A program made the position numbers and the translations under genes. This document shows positions 1 to 11,377 of a stretch of DNA of 64,000 nucleotides, piece after piece. This DNA is from Branchipolynoe longqiensis. Taxonomy: Eukaryota; Annelida; Polychaeta; Phyllodocida; Polynoidae. How positions within the stretch are numbered: position 1 is the first letter of the stretch; every line of letters begins with the position of its first letter. The stretch spans positions 171,105,230-171,169,229 of the forward strand of contig CM059186.1 of NCBI GenBank assembly GCA_030323885.1. Reading direction: 5' to 3'. The notes under the pieces were generated by a model. That model was not told the DNA's origin, ran no database searches, and saw only the letters and a list, made by a program, of their open reading frames with translations.

Positions 1-430
1 TACACAATGAGCTGAAAGTGTTGTGAATATGTTGTTTATTGCTTCTGTTACAGGTAGCGTTCCGCATTATATACACAATAAGCTGAAAGTGTTGTGAATA
101 TGTTGTTTATTGCTTCCATTACAGGTAGCGTTCCGCATTATATACACAATAAGCTGAAAGTGTTGTGAATATGTTGTTTATTGCTTCCGTTACAGGTAGC
201 ATTCCGCATTATATACACAATAAGCTGAAAGTGTTGTGAATATGTTGTTTATTGCTTCCGTTACAGGTAGCGTTCCGCATTATATACACAATAAGCTGAA
301 ACAGTGAAAGTATTGTGAATATGTCGTTTATTGCTTCCATTACAGGTAGCGTGCCAGATTATATACACAATAAGCTGAAAGTGTTGTGAATATGTTGTTT
401 ATTGCTTCCGTTACAGGTAGCGCACCACCT
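1..430. repeat. 71-bp tandem repeat array
   Basis: About six copies of a 71-bp unit containing AAGCTGAAAGTGTTGTGAAT and GGTAGCGTTCCGCATTATAT. Successive units start near 1, 72 and 143 and differ by only a few substitutions. The array runs off the left edge, so its full length is unknown. No coding potential is apparent. Confidence 0.95.
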
Positions 431-544
431 TACACACTGGAGCCGAACCTCGCCCACACACTGGAGGAGACTTACCTTGCTGCTGACGGGCTCTCCAGGA
501 CCGAGTCACCTTCACCTCTGCTTTGTTAGGTGAGCAGACATTTT

Positions 545-705
545 CACCTTCAATACCCCCTTTGATGTCAGCGGTAGAACTAAGGTTCTGTGCAAAAAAG
601 GTCATATAGAGTATTTCCACCACCAACCTGGCCCACTTTGATGTCAGCGGTAGAACTAAGGTTCTGTGCAAAAAAGTCATATAGAGGATTTCCACCACCA
701 ATCTG
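545..705 (-). repeat. Two-copy ~74-bp satellite related to the 18.3-18.9 kb array
   Basis: Two near-identical direct copies containing TGATGTCAGCGGTAGAACTA. On the minus strand they read GGTTGGTGGTGGAA, then a GACCTTTT-type stretch, then TAGTTCTACCGCTGACATCA. This is the same order as the first units of the array at 18255-18930, so both loci hold one dispersed satellite family. Confidence 0.75.
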
Positions 706-715
706 CGCCCCATGA

Positions 716-922
716 CTTCTTCCACTCCCTCACCATCCCCTTTCCCAATCACTTCTCCCACCCTCTCTCCCCTCTACTCCCATAACTCTGAACCCCTCAC
801 CCCTCTCCTCACTCCCCACACCCCTCTCCCTACACCCATCTCCCCACTCCCTAATCCCTCTCCCCACTCCCTACACCCCTCTCCCCACTCCCTACACCCA
901 TCTCCCCACTCCCTACACCCCT
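716..922 (+). repeat. Pyrimidine-rich CTCCCCACTCCCTACACC minisatellite
   Basis: Irregular tandem repeats of an 18-base CTCCCCACTCCCTACACC-like unit. Open frames on both strands here are by-products of the composition. Confidence 0.85.
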
Positions 923-1247
923 CGGGATGGCCTAATGAGTTAGAGCGTCCGTCTCCCATGCTGGTAGATCGTGGGTTCGAAGCCTGGTCGAGTCAAACCA
1001 ATGACTTAAAAATTTATACTTGTTGCTTCCTAGCCAGGCGCTCGGCATTATTATTACAGGGCAAGGACTGATGTGCTCAGTGTCAGGATAATGTGACTGA
1101 GTGGGATACCAGGTCATGGTGCCGGCGGCCTGCTTTCCCAGTGGGACAGCACTATAAAGTTGCCATGAGTGTGCACTGTCACAAGTCAGTACATGTCCTG
1201 ATATGACCTTAGATGTTGCTAGGACGTAAACCAACAAACAAACAAAA
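923..1247 (+). mobile_element. SINE A, near full length (reference copy)
   Basis: SINE A is the main repeat family of the window. It starts with a tRNA-like head: A box near TGGCCGAATGAGTTAGAGCG and B box GGTTCGAANCC. Next comes GTCGAGTCAAACCAATGACT, then a long conserved middle (AGTGTCAGGATAATGTGACT, CCCAGTGGGGCAGCACTATA, CACTGTCACAAGTCGG). The end is CCGTCCTGATATGACC, TTAGATGTTGCTAGGACG and TAAAAC plus an ACAA-rich tail. Full length is about 330 bp. SINEs encode no protein and depend on a partner LINE. The tRNA of origin is uncertain, possibly Leu- or Ser-like. Confidence 0.92.
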
Positions 1248-1432
1248 CCTCTCACCCCCCCCCCCCCACTCCCTTCTCCCTACACCCTACACCCTTCTCC
1301 CCACTCCCCTCTCCCCCCTCCCTACCCCCCTCTCTCCACTCCTCTCCCCCCCGCCCCCCACTCCCTTCTCCCTACACCCTTCTCCCCTACACCCCTCTCC
1401 CCTACACCCCTCTCCCCTCTCCCCACTCTGTG
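1245..1432 (+). repeat. C/T-rich low-complexity tract
   Basis: CTCCCC and CTACACC repeats directly after the SINE A tail, similar to 716-922. The SINE therefore sits inside a once-continuous pyrimidine minisatellite. Confidence 0.8.
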
Positions 1433-1608
1433 CGCATGTCATCTGAGCGCGCTAATGTACCTCAGGTGCAGGGGCGGGCGAGTGGTGGTGACAGTGAGTT
1501 TTAATGTTGGCGTGCTGCTTTCACTAATTCCATATTGTGACATGCGCACTGCGTGCTTCCCTACTCACAATAATATTACCTGCTCATCATGGCCTGGCTC
1601 TTACTAGA
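1433..1608. other. Unclassified spacer
   Basis: No repeat, open frame or RNA gene recognised. Confidence 0.5.
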
Positions 1609-1943
1609 TGGGATGGATGAATGAGGTGACCGTCCATCTCCCATTTTGGTAGATCGTGCGATTCAAACCCTAGTCGAGTCTAACCAATGACTTAAGAATT
1701 GATACTTGTCGCTTCCTTGAATTGATACTTGTCGCTCGACATTATTAGGATAGGAAAAGCACTGGTTGGCTTAGTGTCAGGATAATGTGACTGATCAGGA
1801 TATCAGGTCATGGTGCTGGCAGCCTGGTCTCCCAGTGGGGCAGTGCTATAAAGTCGCCATGATTGCGCACTGTCATAAGTCAGTACCCATCCTGATATGA
1901 CCATACATGTTGCCAGGACGTAAAACCCCAGCAACCAACCAAC
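1609..1943 (+). mobile_element. SINE A, near full length
   Basis: All SINE A blocks are present in order. A short internal duplication of TTGATACTTGTCGCT occurs near 1697-1735. Confidence 0.9.
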
Positions 1944-2118
1944 GGGACGGCTCGCCGATCAGCAGACGCCGGGCGGATACCAGCGACTGCCGCCTGGAAC
2001 CGACTTGTCCCCAGGCCACTTTTAGTGCGGCGTGTTTCCACCAGAGGGCAGCACCAAGGAGCGGCTGCGGGCGTTGTTATTGTTAATGTTATTGTGATGT
2101 CCGGCGTTGGCTGTCGGG

Positions 2119-2655
2119 GTTGGTTTTTGGAGCTTTACGTCCTGTCAACATCTAAGGTCATATCAGGACACGTGAAGGGTTGGTTAGTTGTTGGAGCTTT
2201 ATGTCCTGGCAACATCTAAGGTCATATCAGGACACGTGAAGAGATGCTTGGTTGGTTGTTGGAGCTTTACGTCCTGGCAACATCTAAGGTCATATCAGGT
2301 CACGTGAAGGGTTGGTTAGTTGTTGGAGCTTTATGTCCTGGCAACATCTAAGGTCATATCAGGACACGTGAAGAGATGCTTGGTTGGTTGTTGGAGCTTT
2401 ACGTCCTGTCAACATCTAAGGTCATATCAGGTCACGTGAAGGGTTGGTTAGTTGTTGGAGCTTTATGTCCTGGCAACATCTAAGGTCATATCAGGACACG
2501 TGAAGAGATGCTTGGTTGGTTGTTGGAGCTTTACGTCCTGTCAACATCTAAGGTCATATCAGGTCACGTGAAGGGTTGGTTAGTTGTTGGAGCTTTATGT
2601 CCTGTTAACATCTAAGGTCATATCAGGTCACGTGAAGAGATGCTTGGTTGGTTGT
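2119..2655 (-). repeat. Tandem array made only of SINE A 3' tails
   Basis: Eight copies of the minus-strand SINE A tail (ACGTCCTGGCAACATCTAAG, then GTCATATCAGGAC). Each stops at CAGGAC or CAGGTC and is joined by CACGTGAAGGG or CACGTGAAGAGATGC to the next TTGGTTGTTGGAGC. AGCTTT starts at 2131, 2195, 2263, 2327 and 2395, so spacing alternates 64 and 68 bases. The real unit is a ~132-bp dimer, present about four times. The array merges into a full SINE A at its right end. Confidence 0.9.
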
Positions 2656-2985
2656 TGGAGCTTTACGTCCTGGCAACATCTAAAGTCCTATCAGGACGGG
2701 TTCCGACTTGTGACAGTGCACACTCATGGCAACTTTATAGTATTCCCTCACATGGAAATCAGGCTGTCAGCACCATGACCCAATATCCCACTGTCACATT
2801 ATTCTGACACCGAGCGAACCAGTCCTTGCCCTATCCTACTAATACTGAGCACCAAGCTAGGAAGCGACGAGTATCAATTTTGTAAGTCATTGGTTTGACT
2901 CGACTGGGAATTGAACTCCCGATCTCCCGCACGGGAGGCCTGCGCTGTACCGATTTGGCCACCATGTCCGGTCTGGCCGTTAATG
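2645..2985 (-). mobile_element. SINE A, near full length, reverse
   Basis: Reverse-strand SINE A running from its tail (ACGTCCTGGCAACATC) to its tRNA-like head (CGATTTGGCCACCATGTCC). It is the only unit of the adjoining tail array that continues into the SINE body, and so is the probable founder. Confidence 0.88.
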
Positions 2986-3353
2986 GCAGGTGTTTTAGCT
3001 AATGTGATTGACAGGTTCAGGTTACAGACATGATGCTGATGAAAGCGATTACAGTTTATTTCTCTTCCGGATTTGATGCCAGACCACTTTTTCCACCTTT
3101 CTTTATTTTAAATTTTTTGTTAAAGGTCGAAAAGGGAGGGGGGAGACGGAATGACCTTAATGATGTGACAGCAAATTCGTACTTATGATATGTAGATTAT
3201 GTGAAATGTTTGTAGCTAATGCGATGACCGAGTAAAATAAAATTTTATAAATATCATTTTATTTTTGCTCCCCTGTAGTAAGCAGATATTGATGCATATT
3301 AAGCAGTATTCATGATTCTGTGATCGATATATCTAGTCACTATATATTTAGGA
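2986..3353. other. AT-rich unclassified stretch
   Basis: Unique-looking AT-rich sequence with no recognised feature. Confidence 0.4.
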
Positions 3354-3522
3354 CAGTAACATCTGTCTAACCGACCACCTCCACAGATCGACCACTCCCT
3401 TATATCGATCGCTTTATTTGGGTTCCATTGTAACCATATTATAACTCCCTAAACCGACTACCTCCCTGAATGGACCACTTAAAGTCAGTCCCAAGGTCGG
3501 TCGATTTAGAGAGGTTTTACTG
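3354..3522. mobile_element. Pogo/Tigger-like MITE, copy 1
   Basis: Imperfect terminal inverted repeats: CAGTAACATCTGTCTAACCG on the left and GATTTAGAGAGGTTTTACTG on the right. Interior blocks GATCGACCACTCCC and ATCGATCGCTTTATTTGGG recur inverted at 4557-4750. The TIR type (CAGTAAAACCTCTCTAAA) and ~170-bp length fit non-autonomous pogo-group elements. No transposase remains. Confidence 0.75.
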
Positions 3523-3819
3523 TGTAATGAATTAGGTGGATCGAACCCATCACCCGTCTGTTTGGTTTCCTTTCTTTGATGTAGACTATTTTATAATACA
3601 GATACATTTAACATGTAGCTTATGTAATATAAATATACAGTGCAGATTTATAGTATATACATTTATATTTTATATATATATATTATTATATTTTATAATG
3701 TGATTAAATATTTGTTATATAATATATAAAGTGACAGTATTCGCGCCACTGGTAGGGTTGGGGGTGGCGCCACCTGGCCCAACTATGAAAAGGGGGTCAC
3801 CCATAAAGTAGTGACCAGA
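3523..3819. other. AT-rich unclassified stretch
   Basis: Low-complexity AT-rich DNA, including a TATATATATATTATTATA region near 3670-3730. Nothing else recognised. Confidence 0.4.
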
Positions 3820-4172
3820 CAGTCTGGCCGAATGAGTTAGAGCGTCCGTCTCCCATGCTGGTAGATCGTGGGGTCGTGGGTTCGAATCCTGGTCGAGTCA
3901 AACCAATTACTTAAAATTGATACTTGTCGCTTCCTAGCCAGGCACTCGGCATTAATAGGACAAGGCAAGGACTGGTGTGTTCAGTGTCAGGATAATGTGA
4001 CTGAGTGGAATACCCAGTCATGGTGCTGACGGCCTGGTTTCCCAGTGGGACAGCACTATAATGTTGCCATGAGTGCTCACTGTCACAAGTCGGTACCAGT
4101 CCTGATATGGCCTTAGATGTTGCTAGGACGTAAAACAACAACAAGCAAACAAAAACAAACAAACAGAAAGTA
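3820..4172 (+). mobile_element. SINE A, full length
   Basis: One of the better preserved copies. The head reads CTGGCCGAATGAGTTAGAGC, the B box region GGTTCGAATCC, and the tail ends in ACAACAACAAGCAAACAAAA. There is a small GTGGGGTCGTGGG duplication just before the B box. Confidence 0.93.
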
Positions 4173-4214
4173 GTACATGGCATATGGGTGATCATATAGG
4201 GAACATTCCCTTTT

Positions 4215-4262
4215 GCGCCTTTATACTCGTATAAGTCTTATACATCACATAAATATATATTA
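4215..4262 (+). repeat. TATACTCGTATAA motif element
   Basis: Contains TTATACTCGTATAAGTCTTA followed by TACATCACATAAATATATAT. TTATAC-TC-GTATAA is a 6-bp inverted repeat with a 2-base centre. It is the first of eight copies in the window. Confidence 0.7.
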
Positions 4263-4556
4263 AAACAAATTTCGTGTGACCAACTGGCCTCTGCCACTGC
4301 TGCCACCAGCTATATACCCCGCAAACTGACCAACGCGCCACCATTTGTACAGAATACCTTCTAGAACATTCCCAGAATAATATTTGCATAAGGTACCTGA
4401 CACCACACATAATTGATATATTTTTAATACTATATTACATACATTTTTTTAATTAGTATTTTTCTATAAACTAATAGTGTATATATTATACATAGCAATT
4501 TTATATTCGCAATTCAATTAGAGCCAGTCGCCTTTATTCCTTCAGAACAGATAGTA

Positions 4557-4750
4557 TAGTAAAACCTCTCTAAATCAACCGACCATGGAACCAAATTTAA
4601 ACGGTTCATTTAGGGAGGTGATCAGTCTAGGGAGGTTTGAAAAATCCTTACAATAGTATTGCATGCGCGATCGTTTGGGACCCAAATAAAGCGATCGATA
4701 TAGGGGGAGTGGTCGATCTGTGGAGGTGGTCGGTTGGAGAGGTTTTACCA
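4557..4750. mobile_element. Pogo/Tigger-like MITE, copy 2
   Basis: TIRs AGTAAAACCTCTCTAAATCA and GGTCGGTTGGAGAGGTTTTA, flanked by TA dinucleotides. It is the inverted relative of 3354-3522, sharing the blocks around GCGATCGATATAGGGGGAGT and GGTCGATCTGTGGAGGTGGT. Confidence 0.8.
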
Positions 4751-4934
4751 TATACAGAATAAATGGCGCACCGCATCCAAGCCATGGAAGGGGTGGTCAT
4801 GGAGGCTGTATATGCTATGTTCAGCTAATAATGTTTTGAGGTTGGGGAGGCTGCATAGTGTGGCACTAATTACGTGGTGATGGATCCTGTGGAGGCAGCA
4901 GCACGCCATTCCCTCATGCGCTGACCATGGAGTG

Positions 4935-5395
4935 TAGCATCGCTCCTGTTGTTATTTATCTTGTTTCTGTTGTTGGTGCTGTTGCTAATTCTATTGCTGT
5001 TTTTGCTGCTTCTCTGTTTATTGTTGTTGCTGTTTATGTCTCTATTTACTGTTGATTCTCTGTTTACTGTTGCTGTGAATGTTTCTGTTTCTCCTTTTAC
5101 TGGTGTTGCTGTTTCTCTATTTGCTGTTGCTGCTTCTCTGTTTACTGCTGTTGCTGTTTCTCTATTTACTGTTGTTGATTTGCTGTTTACTGTTGTTGCG
5201 GATACTCTTTTTGCTGTTTCTCTATTTGCTGTTGCTGTTTCTCTGTTTACTGTTGTTGCTGATTCTGTTTGCTGTTGTTGCTGTTACTGTTCCTGCTTCT
5301 CTGCTTACTCGTTTTGCTCTTACTGTTGCTGTTTCTATGTTCACTGTTATTGTTGCTGCTTCTATGGTTACTGCTGTTGCTATTACTGTTGCTGC
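4935..5395 (+). repeat. TTGCTG-rich low-complexity tract
   Basis: Irregular TTGCTG, TTACTG and TTTCTG triplet-like repeats. Overlapping hydrophobic Leu/Val/Cys-rich frames are open on both strands because the repeat lacks stops. They look like composition effects, not genes. Confidence 0.88.
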
Positions 5396-6345
5396 TCATA
5401 ATAAGTTCTATGGTTACTGCTGTTGCTATTACTGTTGGTGCTACTAATAAGTTCTATGGTTACTGCTGTTGCTATTACTGTTGCTGCTCATAATAAGTTC
5501 TATGGTTACTGCTGTTGCTATTACTGTTGGTGCTACTACTAAGTTCTATGGTTACTGCTGTTGCTATTACTGTTGCTGCTCCTAATGAGTTCTATGGTTA
5601 CTGCTGTTGCTATTACTGTTGTTGCTACTAATACGTTCTATGGTTACTGCTCTTGCTATTACTGTTGGTGCTACTAATAAGTTCTATGGTTACTGCTGTT
5701 GCTATTACTGTTGCTGCTCCTAATGAGTTCTATGGTTACTGTTGTTGCTATTACTGTTGTTGCTACTAATAAGTTCTATGGTTACTGCTGTTGCTATTAC
5801 TGTTGCTGCTCATAATAAGTTCTATGGTTACTGTTGTTGCTATTACTGTTGGTGCTACTAATAAGTTCTATGGTTACTGTTATTGCTCTTACTTTTGGTG
5901 CTACTAATAAGTTCTATGGTTACTGCTGTTGCTATTAGGCCTACTGTTGCTGCTCATAATAAGTTCTATGGTTACTGCTGTTGCTATTACTGTTGGTGCT
6001 ACTAATAAGTTCTATGGTTACTGCTGTTGCTATTACTGTTGGTGCTACTAATGAGTTCTATGGTTACTGTTGTTGCTATTACTGTTGGTGCTACTAATAC
6101 GTTCTATGGTTACTGCTGTTGCTATTAATGTTGGTGCTACTAATAAGTTCTATGGTTACTGCTGTTGCTATTACTGTTGCTGCTACTAATAAGTTCTATG
6201 GTTACTGCTGTTGCTATTACTGTTGGTGCTACTAATAAGTTCTATGGTTACTGCTGTTGCTATTACTGTTGCTGCTACTAATACATTCTATGGTTACTGC
6301 TGTTGCTATTACTGTTGCTGCTACTAATATTAGTAATAAGTTCTA
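5395..6345 (+). repeat. 46-bp minisatellite
   Basis: About 20 copies of a 46-bp unit containing TAAGTTCTATGGTTACTGCT and GTTGCTATTACTGTTGGTGC. Units start at 5401, 5447 and 5493. A 46-bp period is not a multiple of three, which argues against a repeat protein. Confidence 0.93.
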
Positions 6346-7335
6346 TGATTACTGTTGTTGCTATTACTATTGCTGCTTCTGTGTTTACTCTTGCTACTGT
6401 TGCTTGTCTGTTTACTGGTGCTAGTTGCTGTTACTGTGCCCATGTTTACTCTTGCTGCTTTTGTGATTACTGTTACTTCTATGTTTACTGTTGCTGTAAG
6501 TGTTGCTACTTCTCTGTTTGCTGTTGTTGCTATTACTCTTGTTGCTTCTACTTCTGCTGCTTGTGATTTTGCTCCTACTCTTGCTGTTAATGTTGCTGCT
6601 GTTACTCTTACTGTCCTTGTTAGTACTATTTGTATTGTTGATACTCCTGTGTCTGCTACTGTTGCTGTTTCTATGTTTTCTGTTGTTGCTGTTAATGTTG
6701 CTGCTGTTACTCTTACTGTCCTTGTTAGTACTATTTGTATTGTTGATACTCGTGTGTCTGCTAGTTGCTGTTTCTATGTTTGCTGTTGTTGCTGTTAATG
6801 TTGCTGCTGTTACTCTTACTGTCCTTGTTAGTACTATTTGTATTGTTGATACTCCTGTGTCTGCTACTGTTGCTGTTTCTATGTTTGCTGTTGTTGCTGT
6901 TAATGTTGCTGCTGTTACTCTTACTGTTATTGTTAGCATTATTTGTATTGTTGCTATTCCTGTGACTGTTACTATTGCTGTTTCTATGTTTGTTGTTGCT
7001 GTTAATGTTGCTGTTTCCATGTTTACTGTTCTTGCTGTTAATGTTGTTGCTGTTACTATTACTGTTGTCGTTAGCACTATTCACATTGTTGTTACTCCTG
7101 CATCTGCTACTGTTGCCGTTTCTATGTTTAATGTTGCTGCTCTTACTGTTGCTGTTGTTGCTAGCATTATTCGTATTGTTTCTACTCGTGTGTCTGCTAG
7201 TTGCTGTTTCTATGTTTACTGTTGTTGCTGTTAATGTTGCTGCTGTTACTCTTACTGTTCTTGCTAGCACTATTTGTATTGTTGCTACTCCTGTGTCTGC
7301 TCTTGCTCCTCTTGCTACTTTGATAATGAATACTC
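6345..7335 (+). repeat. TTGCTG satellite with ~100-108-bp higher-order unit
   Basis: Within TTGCTG-rich sequence a longer unit recurs, marked by GTTACTCTTACTGTCCTTGT near 6600, 6708 and 6809 and in degenerate form later. Open frames on both strands encode simple V/L/A/T or N/S/T strings and are not supported as genes. Confidence 0.85.
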
Positions 7336-7670
7336 TGTAGAACTTCTAGACAGACACTTAGTGAGTGTTGCCATTTGGCTGCGACCAGACCGCATAATCT
7401 GTGGTGAGCAAATCCACTTATGCCTTTTGTGGTCTTTTGTGGTGATGTTATTTTTCTCTTTATTTTTGTTTCTTGTTCCCTGAAACACCAATGTCTGGCC
7501 CTCGCGAAAGCTAGTACTCCCATATCGGGCAGGAGGGTGGCGACTTTGCCCATCCTCAGATGACAGGTCTAAGCCCTCACGGCCGCCTGGAGCTAAGCCT
7601 TTAATGCACAACCGCTAATAGCTTTGTGTGTATTTTGGTTCACATAAAGGTCGCCGAGGTGCATCATGGC
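7336..7670. other. Unclassified stretch
   Basis: More complex sequence with short frames on both strands; none shows a recognisable domain. Confidence 0.4.
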
Positions 7671-7792
7671 CAGGGTTCGCACGCATCGCTAAAAGTCTTG
7701 AATTTATATATATTTTGGTTCAAGTACTCAAATGCTCTTGAATTTACCTGTATGTTCTTTGATCTGGTTTCTAATATTTTGTATGAACCCTG
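7671..7792. mobile_element. Small hAT-like MITE
   Basis: A 122-bp element bounded by CAGGGTTCGCACGCATCG on the left and TTTTGTATGAACCCTG on the right. The CAGGGTTCGTAC-type terminus with interior CTTGAATTT motifs is typical of non-autonomous hAT elements. No clear 8-bp target duplication remains. It is related to 42250-42681. Confidence 0.7.
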
Positions 7793-8129
7793 ATTATAAC
7801 ATGTTACCTGATATTTGAGATGAATTTGTTTTGACAAATTCTCATGTCAGTTTAAAAAAAGTTTTTATTTATTTTTTTATGGGTTGTTTATGCTGTCCAT
7901 AACATGTAAGCCCGGATGATCGGGCTTGTTCTCAATGCTGGGCAGTTTTCGGCTTTTTTCTTTTTCTTATAGGTGGTGTTTATGGTTAGTAAATCTATGT
8001 TAGTTTTTTGGGTTTCTCTTGACAATTGTATCCCTAGACTAGCCTACTCTACTTACATAGTATAGGCTTGTACGCAGTAGATGGTTGGTATATGTTTGGT
8101 GTGTGGTTTTGTTGGTATGCTTATGTGGA
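7793..8129. other. Unclassified AT-rich stretch
   Basis: Nothing recognised apart from short T and A runs. Confidence 0.4.
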
Positions 8130-11100
8130 ATTGTTTTCCGAGTTTCCACTCTGTGTGGTCATGTTTGTGCTCTGTGTTGTCATATAGTTTCCACTGTGTG
8201 TGATCATGTAGTTTCCATTCTATGTGGTCATGTAGTTTCCACTGTGTGGTCATGTAGTTTCTGCTCTGTGTGATCATGTAGTTTCTACTCTGTGTGATCA
8301 TGTAGTTTCCACTCTATGTGATCATGTAGTTTCCACTGTGTGTGGTCATGTAGTTTCCACTGTGTGTGGTCATGTAGTTTCATCCTTGTGTAATCATGTA
8401 GTTTCCGCTTAACGTGATCATTTAGTTTCCCCTGTGTGGTCATGTTTTTGGTCAGTGTGGTCATGTAGTTTCCGCTCTCTGTGGTCATGTAGTTTCCGCT
8501 CTGTGTGACCAGGCAGGTACATCCGTCCCACCATGGTGATGTCATGTAGTTCCTGCTGTTTGTGGTCATGTAGCTTCCACCGTTCTGCTCTGTGGTCATG
8601 TAGTTTCCGCTCTGTGTGGTCATGTAGTTTCCGCTCTGTGTGGTCATGTAGTTTCCGCTCTGTGTGGGCAGGTATCCTCCCACTGGTGGTCATGTAGTTC
8701 CGCTGTTTGTGGTCATGTACTTTTCCGCTCTGTGTGGTCATGTAGTTTCCGCTCTGTGTGGTCATGTAGTTTCCGCTCTGTGTGGTCATGTAGTTTCCGC
8801 TCTGTGTGACCAGGCAGGTACGTCCGTCCCACCATGGTGACGTCATGTAGTTCCCGCTGTTTGTGGTCATGTAGCTTCCACTGTTCCGCTCTCTGTGGTC
8901 ATGTAGTTTCCGCTCTCTGTGGTCATGTAGTTTCCGCTCTCTGTGGTCATGTAGTTTCCGCTCTCTGTGGTCATGTAGTTTCCGCTCTGTGTGGTCATGT
9001 AGTTTCCGCTCTGTGTGGTCATGTAGTTTCCGCTCTCTGTGGTCATGTAGTTTCCGCTCTGTGTGGTCATGTAGTTTCCGCTCTGTTGGTCATGTAGTTT
9101 CCGCTCTGTGTGGTCATGTGTTTCGCTCTGTGGGTCATGTAGTTTCCCTCTGTGGTCATGTGTTCCTCTGTGTGGTCATGTAGTTTCCGCTCTGTGTGGC
9201 ATGTAGTTTCCGCTCTGTGTGGTCAGTGTTCCCAGCAGGTACGTCCGTCCCACCATGGTGAGTCATGTAGTTCCCGCTGTGTGTGGTCATGTAACTTCCA
9301 CCGTCGCTCTGTGTGGTCATGTAGTTTCCGCTCTGTGGGTCATGTCGTTTCGCTCTGTGTGGTCATGTAGTTTCCGCTCTGTGTGGTATGTAGTTTCCGC
9401 TCTGTGTGGTCATGTAGTTTCCGCTCTGTGTGGTCATGTAGTTTCCGCTCTGTGTGGTCATGTAGTTTCCGCTCTGTGTGGTCATGTAGTTTCCGCTCTG
9501 TGTGGTCATGTAGTTTCCGCTCTGTGTGGTCATGTAGTTTCCGCTCTGTGTGGTCATGTAGCTTCCGCTCTGTGTGGTCATGTAGTTTCCGCTCTGTGTG
9601 GTCATGTAGTTTCCGCTCTGTGTGGTCATGTAGTTTCCGCTCTGTGTGGTCATGTAGTTTCCGCTCTGTGTGACCAGGCAGGTACGTCCGTCCCACCATG
9701 GTGACGTCATGTAGTTCCCGCTGTTTGTGGTCATGTAGCTTCCACTGTTCTGCTCTGTGGTCATGTAGTTTCCGCTCTGTGTGGTCATGTAGTTTCCGCT
9801 CTGTGGTCATGTAGTTTCCGCTCTGTGTGGTCATGTAGTTTCCGCTCTGTGTGGTCATGTAGTTTCCGCTCTGTGTGGTCATGTAGTTTCCGCTCTGTGT
9901 GGTCATGTAGTTTCCGCTCTGTGTGTCATGTAGTTTCGCTCTCTGTGGTCATGTGTCCGCTCTGTGTGGTCATGAGTTTCCACTGTGTGTTGTGGTCATG
10001 TAGTTTCCACCTGTGTGGTCATGTAGTTTCCGCTCTCTGTGTCATGTGTTTCCGCTCTGTGTGGTCATGTAGTTTCCGCTCTGTGTGACCAGGAGGTCGT
10101 CGTCCCACATGTAGCACCCTGTGGTCATGTAGCTTCCACTGTTCCGCTCTGTGGTCATGTAGTTTCCGCTCTGTGTGGTCATGTAGTTTCCGCTCTGTGT
10201 GGTCATGTAGTTTCCGCTCTGTGTGACCAGGCAGGTACGTCCGTCCCACCATGGTGATGTCATGTAGTTCCTGCTGTTTGTGGTCATGTAGCTTCCACCG
10301 TTCTGCTCTGTGTGGTCATGTAGTTTCCGCTCTGTGTGGTCATGTAGTTTCCGCTCTGTGTGGTCATGTAGTTTCCGCTCTGTGTGGTCATGTAGTTTCC
10401 GCTCTGTGTGGTCATGTCGTTTCCGCTCTGTGTGGTCATGTAGTTTCCGCTCTGTGTGGTCATGTAGTTTCCGCTCTGTGTGTCATGTAGTTTCCGCTGT
10501 GTGGTCATGTAGTTTCCGCTCTGTGTGGTCATGTAGCTTCCACCGTTCTGCTCTGTGTGGTCATGTAGTTTCCGCTCTGTGTGGTCATGTAGTTTCCGCT
10601 CTGTGTGGTCATGTCGTTTCCGCTCTGTGTGGTCATGTAGTTTCCGCTCTGTGTGGTCATGTAGTTTCCGCTCTGTGTGGTCATGTAGTTTCCGCTCTGT
10701 GTGGTCATGTAGTTTCCGCTCTGTGTGACCAGGCAGGTACGTCCGTCCCACCATGGTGATGTCATGTAGTTTCCACTCTGTGTGGTCATGTAGTTTCCGC
10801 TCTGTGTGGTCATGTAGTTTCCGCTCTGTGTGGTCATGTAGTTTCCGCTCTGGTGGTCATGTAGTTCCCGCTGTTTGTGGTCATGTAGCTTCCACCGTTC
10901 TGTGTGGTCATGTAGTTTCCGCTCTGTGTGGTCATGTAGTTTCCGCTCTGTGTGGTCATGTAGTTTCCGCTCTGTGTGGTCATGTAGTTTCCGCTCTGTG
11001 TGGTCATGTAGTTTCCGCTCTGTGTGGTCATGTAGTTTCCGCTCTGTGTGGTCATGTAGTTTCCGCTCTGTGTGGTCATGTAGTTTCCGCTCTGTGTGGT

Positions 11101-11377
11101 CATGTAGTTTCCGCTTGTGTGGTCATGTAGTTTCGCTTGTGTGGTCATGTAGTTTCCGCTCTGTGTGGTCATGTAGTTTCCGCTCTGTGTGACCAGGCAG
11201 GTACGTCCGTCCCACCATGGTGATGTCATGTAGTTCCTGCTGTGTGTGGTCATGTAGCTTCCACCGTTCCGCTCTGTGTGGTCATGTAGTTTCCGCTCTG
11301 TGTGGTCATGTAGTTTCCGCTCTGTGTGGTCATGTAGTTTCCGCTCTGTGTGGTCATGTAGTTTCCGCTCTGTGTGG
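8130..11377 (+). repeat. 24-bp minisatellite with higher-order punctuation
   Basis: More than 100 copies of a 24-bp unit (GTGGTCATGTAGTTTCCGCT plus CTGT). A distinct block containing GACCAGGCAGGTACGTCCGT and CCCACCATGGTGA, followed by GTAGTTCCNGCTGTTTGTGG, interrupts it near 8506, 8806, 9232, 9669, 10087 (degraded), 10225, 10727 and 11189. The left edge (8130-8450) is more divergent than the centre. Because 24 is a multiple of three, six frames stay open as 8-residue repeats. This is not evidence for a gene. The array runs into an assembly gap. Confidence 0.95.

Noticed and set aside
928..1000. Possible Leu/Ser-type tRNA gene.
   Set aside because: No complete cloverleaf; it is always followed by the SINE A body.
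4949..7553. Leu/Val/Cys-rich or Asn/Ser/Thr-rich frames up to 244 residues.
   Set aside because: They coincide with TTGCTG satellites and are open in several frames and both strands.
8053..11253. Long open frames encoding 8-residue repeats (TTQSGNYM on the minus strand, CGHVVSAL and WSCSFRSV on the plus strand), like a repeat-protein gene.
   Set aside because: The DNA unit is 24 bp without stops, so frames stay open on both strands at once. There is no start context, splice logic or non-repeat domain.
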